Shown one piece after another: positions 62,627 to 64,000 of a stretch of DNA of 64,000 nt (within the stretch, counting starts at the first letter, position 1; each line of letters starts with the position of its first letter). Source of the stretch: Ruegeria arenilitoris (GTDB taxonomy: Bacteria > Pseudomonadota > Alphaproteobacteria > Rhodobacterales > Rhodobacteraceae); contig NZ_WQHX01000004.1 of assembly GCF_013035425.1 (NCBI RefSeq), positions 248,001 to 312,000 on the forward strand. The letters run 5' to 3'. Both the position numbers and the translations under genes were made by a program. The notes below the pieces were generated by a model. That model did no database searches, was not told the DNA's origin, and saw only the letters and a list, made by a program, of their open reading frames with translations.

Positions 62627-64000
62627 CTACAGTCCCAGCTTTTGACTCACCAGTTCGTTTACGGCTTTAGGATTGGCCTTGCCTCCGGTGGCTTTCATGA
62701 CCTGACCAACGAACCAGCCCGCCAATTTCGGGTTAATCTTGGCCTTTTCTACCTGAGCCGGATTGGCTGCGATAATCTCGACCAGAGCGGCCTCGATAGC
62801 GCCGGTGTCGGTTACCTGCTTCATACCGCGTTCTTCTACGATCTGTGCTGGGTCGCCACCTTCGGTATAGACGATTTCGAACAGGTCCTTGGCGATCTTA
62901 CCGGAAATAGCATCCGAGGCGATCAGATCAATGATACCTCCCAGCTGGGCCGGAGATACGGGAGAGTCTGTGATATCGTGGTCTTCTTTCTTCAGCCGGC
63001 CAAAAAGCTCATTGATGACCCAATTGGCGGCTAGTTTACCATTGCGGTTTTGGGCGACCTCTTCAAAATAGGCGGCTGACTCCACCTCGGCTGTTAAAAC
63101 CGACGCGTCATAGTCTGTAAGGCCAAACTCTGTGACAAAGCGTGCTTTCTTGTCGTCCGGCAGTTCTGGCAACTTGGACGCGATATCATCCACCCATGTC
63201 TGTTCAATTTCCAACGGAAGCAGATCTGGGTCGGGGAAGTAACGATAATCATGCGCTTCTTCCTTTGACCTCATGGAACGGGTCTCGCCCTTGTCTGGGT
63301 CATAAAGGCGAGTTTCCTGCTCGATTTCTCCACCGCCTTCCACGATAGCAATCTGACGACGGGCTTCTACTTCTATCGCTTGCTGGATAAAGCGCATAGA
63401 GTTCATGTTCTTGATCTCGCAACGCGTTCCAAGATGCGAGAAATCCTGTGTTTCCTGGTACTTCTCGTAAGCGCCCGGTAGGCAGATGGAAACGTTCACG
63501 TCCGCGCGCAGGTTGCCGTTTTGCATATTTCCGTCGCAGGTACCCAAATAACGCATGATCTGCCGCAATTTAGCGATATATGCAGCGGCTTCTTCCGGGC
63601 CACGTATGTCTGGACGACTGACAATCTCCATCAGGCAAACACCGGTGCGGTTCAGGTCGACAAAGGACATGTTCGGGTCCATGTCATGAATTGATTTACC
63701 TGCGTCCTGTTCCATGTGGATGCGTTCGATCCGAACCACGCGGGCAGTGCCATCGCCCATTTCGACCAGCACTTCGCCTTCGCCTACGATGGGGTGATAA
63801 AGCTGAGAAATCTGGTAGCCTTGCGGTAGGTCGGGGTAGAAATAGTTCTTGCGATCAAAGGCTGACTTTAGGTTGATTTCCGCCTTTAACCCCAGTCCGG
63901 TGCGCACGGCCTGTTCGACGCAGTACTCGTTAATAACTGGAAGCATGCCAGGCATTGCCGCGTCCACAAAGGCCACATTGGCGTTCGGTTCTGCCCCGAA
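62627..64000 (-). CDS. gatB: Asp/Glu-tRNA amidotransferase subunit B, partial (start outside window)
   Basis: The frame stays open to the window edge, giving 457 visible residues. GatB phosphorylates and amidates Glu-tRNA-Gln (or Asp-tRNA-Asn) with GatA and GatC. Features: [18 protein letters not shown] at the visible start, [41 protein letters not shown], and the C-terminal helical YqeY-like tail ending in [10 protein letters not shown]. Expected total is about 500 residues, so about 45 are missing. A GTG inside the visible part (63976) is not the start. Confidence 0.97.
   Translation of the reverse strand, partial: FGAEPNANVAFVDAAMPGMLPVINEYCVEQAVRTGLGLKAEINLKSAFDRKNYFYPDLPQGYQISQLYHPIVGEGEVLVEMGDGTARVVRIERIHMEQDAGKSIHDMDPNMSFVDLNRTGVCLMEIVSRPDIRGPEEAAAYIAKLRQIMRYLGTCDGNMQNGNLRADVNVSICLPGAYEKYQETQDFSHLGTRCEIKNMNSMRFIQQAIEVEARRQIAIVEGGGEIEQETRLYDPDKGETRSMRSKEEAHDYRYFPDPDLLPLEIEQTWVDDIASKLPELPDDKKARFVTEFGLTDYDASVLTAEVESAAYFEEVAQNRNGKLAANWVINELFGRLKKEDHDITDSPVSPAQLGGIIDLIASDAISGKIAKDLFEIVYTEGGDPAQIVEERGMKQVTDTGAIEAALVEIIAANPAQVEKAKINPKLAGWFVGQVMKATGGKANPKAVNELVSQKLGL

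Overview
The window looks like a chromosomal segment of a marine alphaproteobacterium of the order Rhodobacterales (Roseobacter group). The evidence is the proS-lolC-lolD block, the split his cluster with an inserted DUF2147 gene, a complete division/cell-wall (dcw) cluster containing two DUF2484 genes, the FtsZ C-terminal peptide ending [10 protein letters not shown], and a DUF1127 gene followed by CTCCTCCC-loop hairpins of the kind described in Rhodobacter. No rRNA, CRISPR, prophage or insertion sequence was found. Both ends cut genes: proS at the left and gatB at the right.

Layout. 1-5.9 kb: proS end, a small unknown gene, lolCD, a DMT-like membrane protein, a cytochrome c, a HEXXH lipoprotein and a 3-methyladenine glycosylase-like gene. 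6.3-10.4 kb: a betaine/TMAO-type ABC operon (binding protein, ATPase, fused double permease) preceded by TTGA...TCAA palindromes. 10.9-14.6 kb: DUF2478, tRNA-Tyr, an RlmB-type methyltransferase, a zinc-ribbon gene that apparently starts at ATT, a YHS protein, a candidate sRNA, a CoA-binding protein and a lipoprotein. 14.7-19.3 kb: hisE, hisF, hisA, hisH and hisB on the minus strand, interrupted by two plus-strand exported-protein genes. 19.4-30 kb: a stand-alone RAM protein, a double GNAT, two identical tRNA-Gly genes, a MAPEG protein, pyruvate carboxylase, a GAF-GGDEF protein, UvrD/PcrA and a DUF1330 protein.

30.0-31.5 kb is the regulatory core. A DUF1127 gene (like Rhodobacter CcaF1) is followed on the minus strand by six hairpins, all with CTCCTCCC in the loop, arranged as three two-hairpin units and closed by an intrinsic terminator. 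This is the architecture of the CcsR ('cuckoo') sRNAs. Next come three arrays of TGGGA-like boxes at 10-bp periodicity (probable MraZ operators), then a leader with a 13-bp terminator hairpin upstream of mraZ, which matches the position and size of the sRNA UpsM.

31.5-57.5 kb is the dcw cluster: mraZ, rsmH, ftsL, ftsI, murE, murF, mraY, murD, [glycine-zipper lipoprotein, opposing YhiN-type flavoprotein], ftsW, murG, murC, two DUF2484 genes, murB, ddl, ftsQ, ftsA, an unknown exported protein, ftsZ, lpxC, bamD and recN. Together they make peptidoglycan precursors, build the divisome, start lipid A synthesis and assemble the outer membrane. 57.6-64 kb: a ClC channel, a DUF3179 protein, a DUF4177 protein, pepT and the 3' part of gatB.
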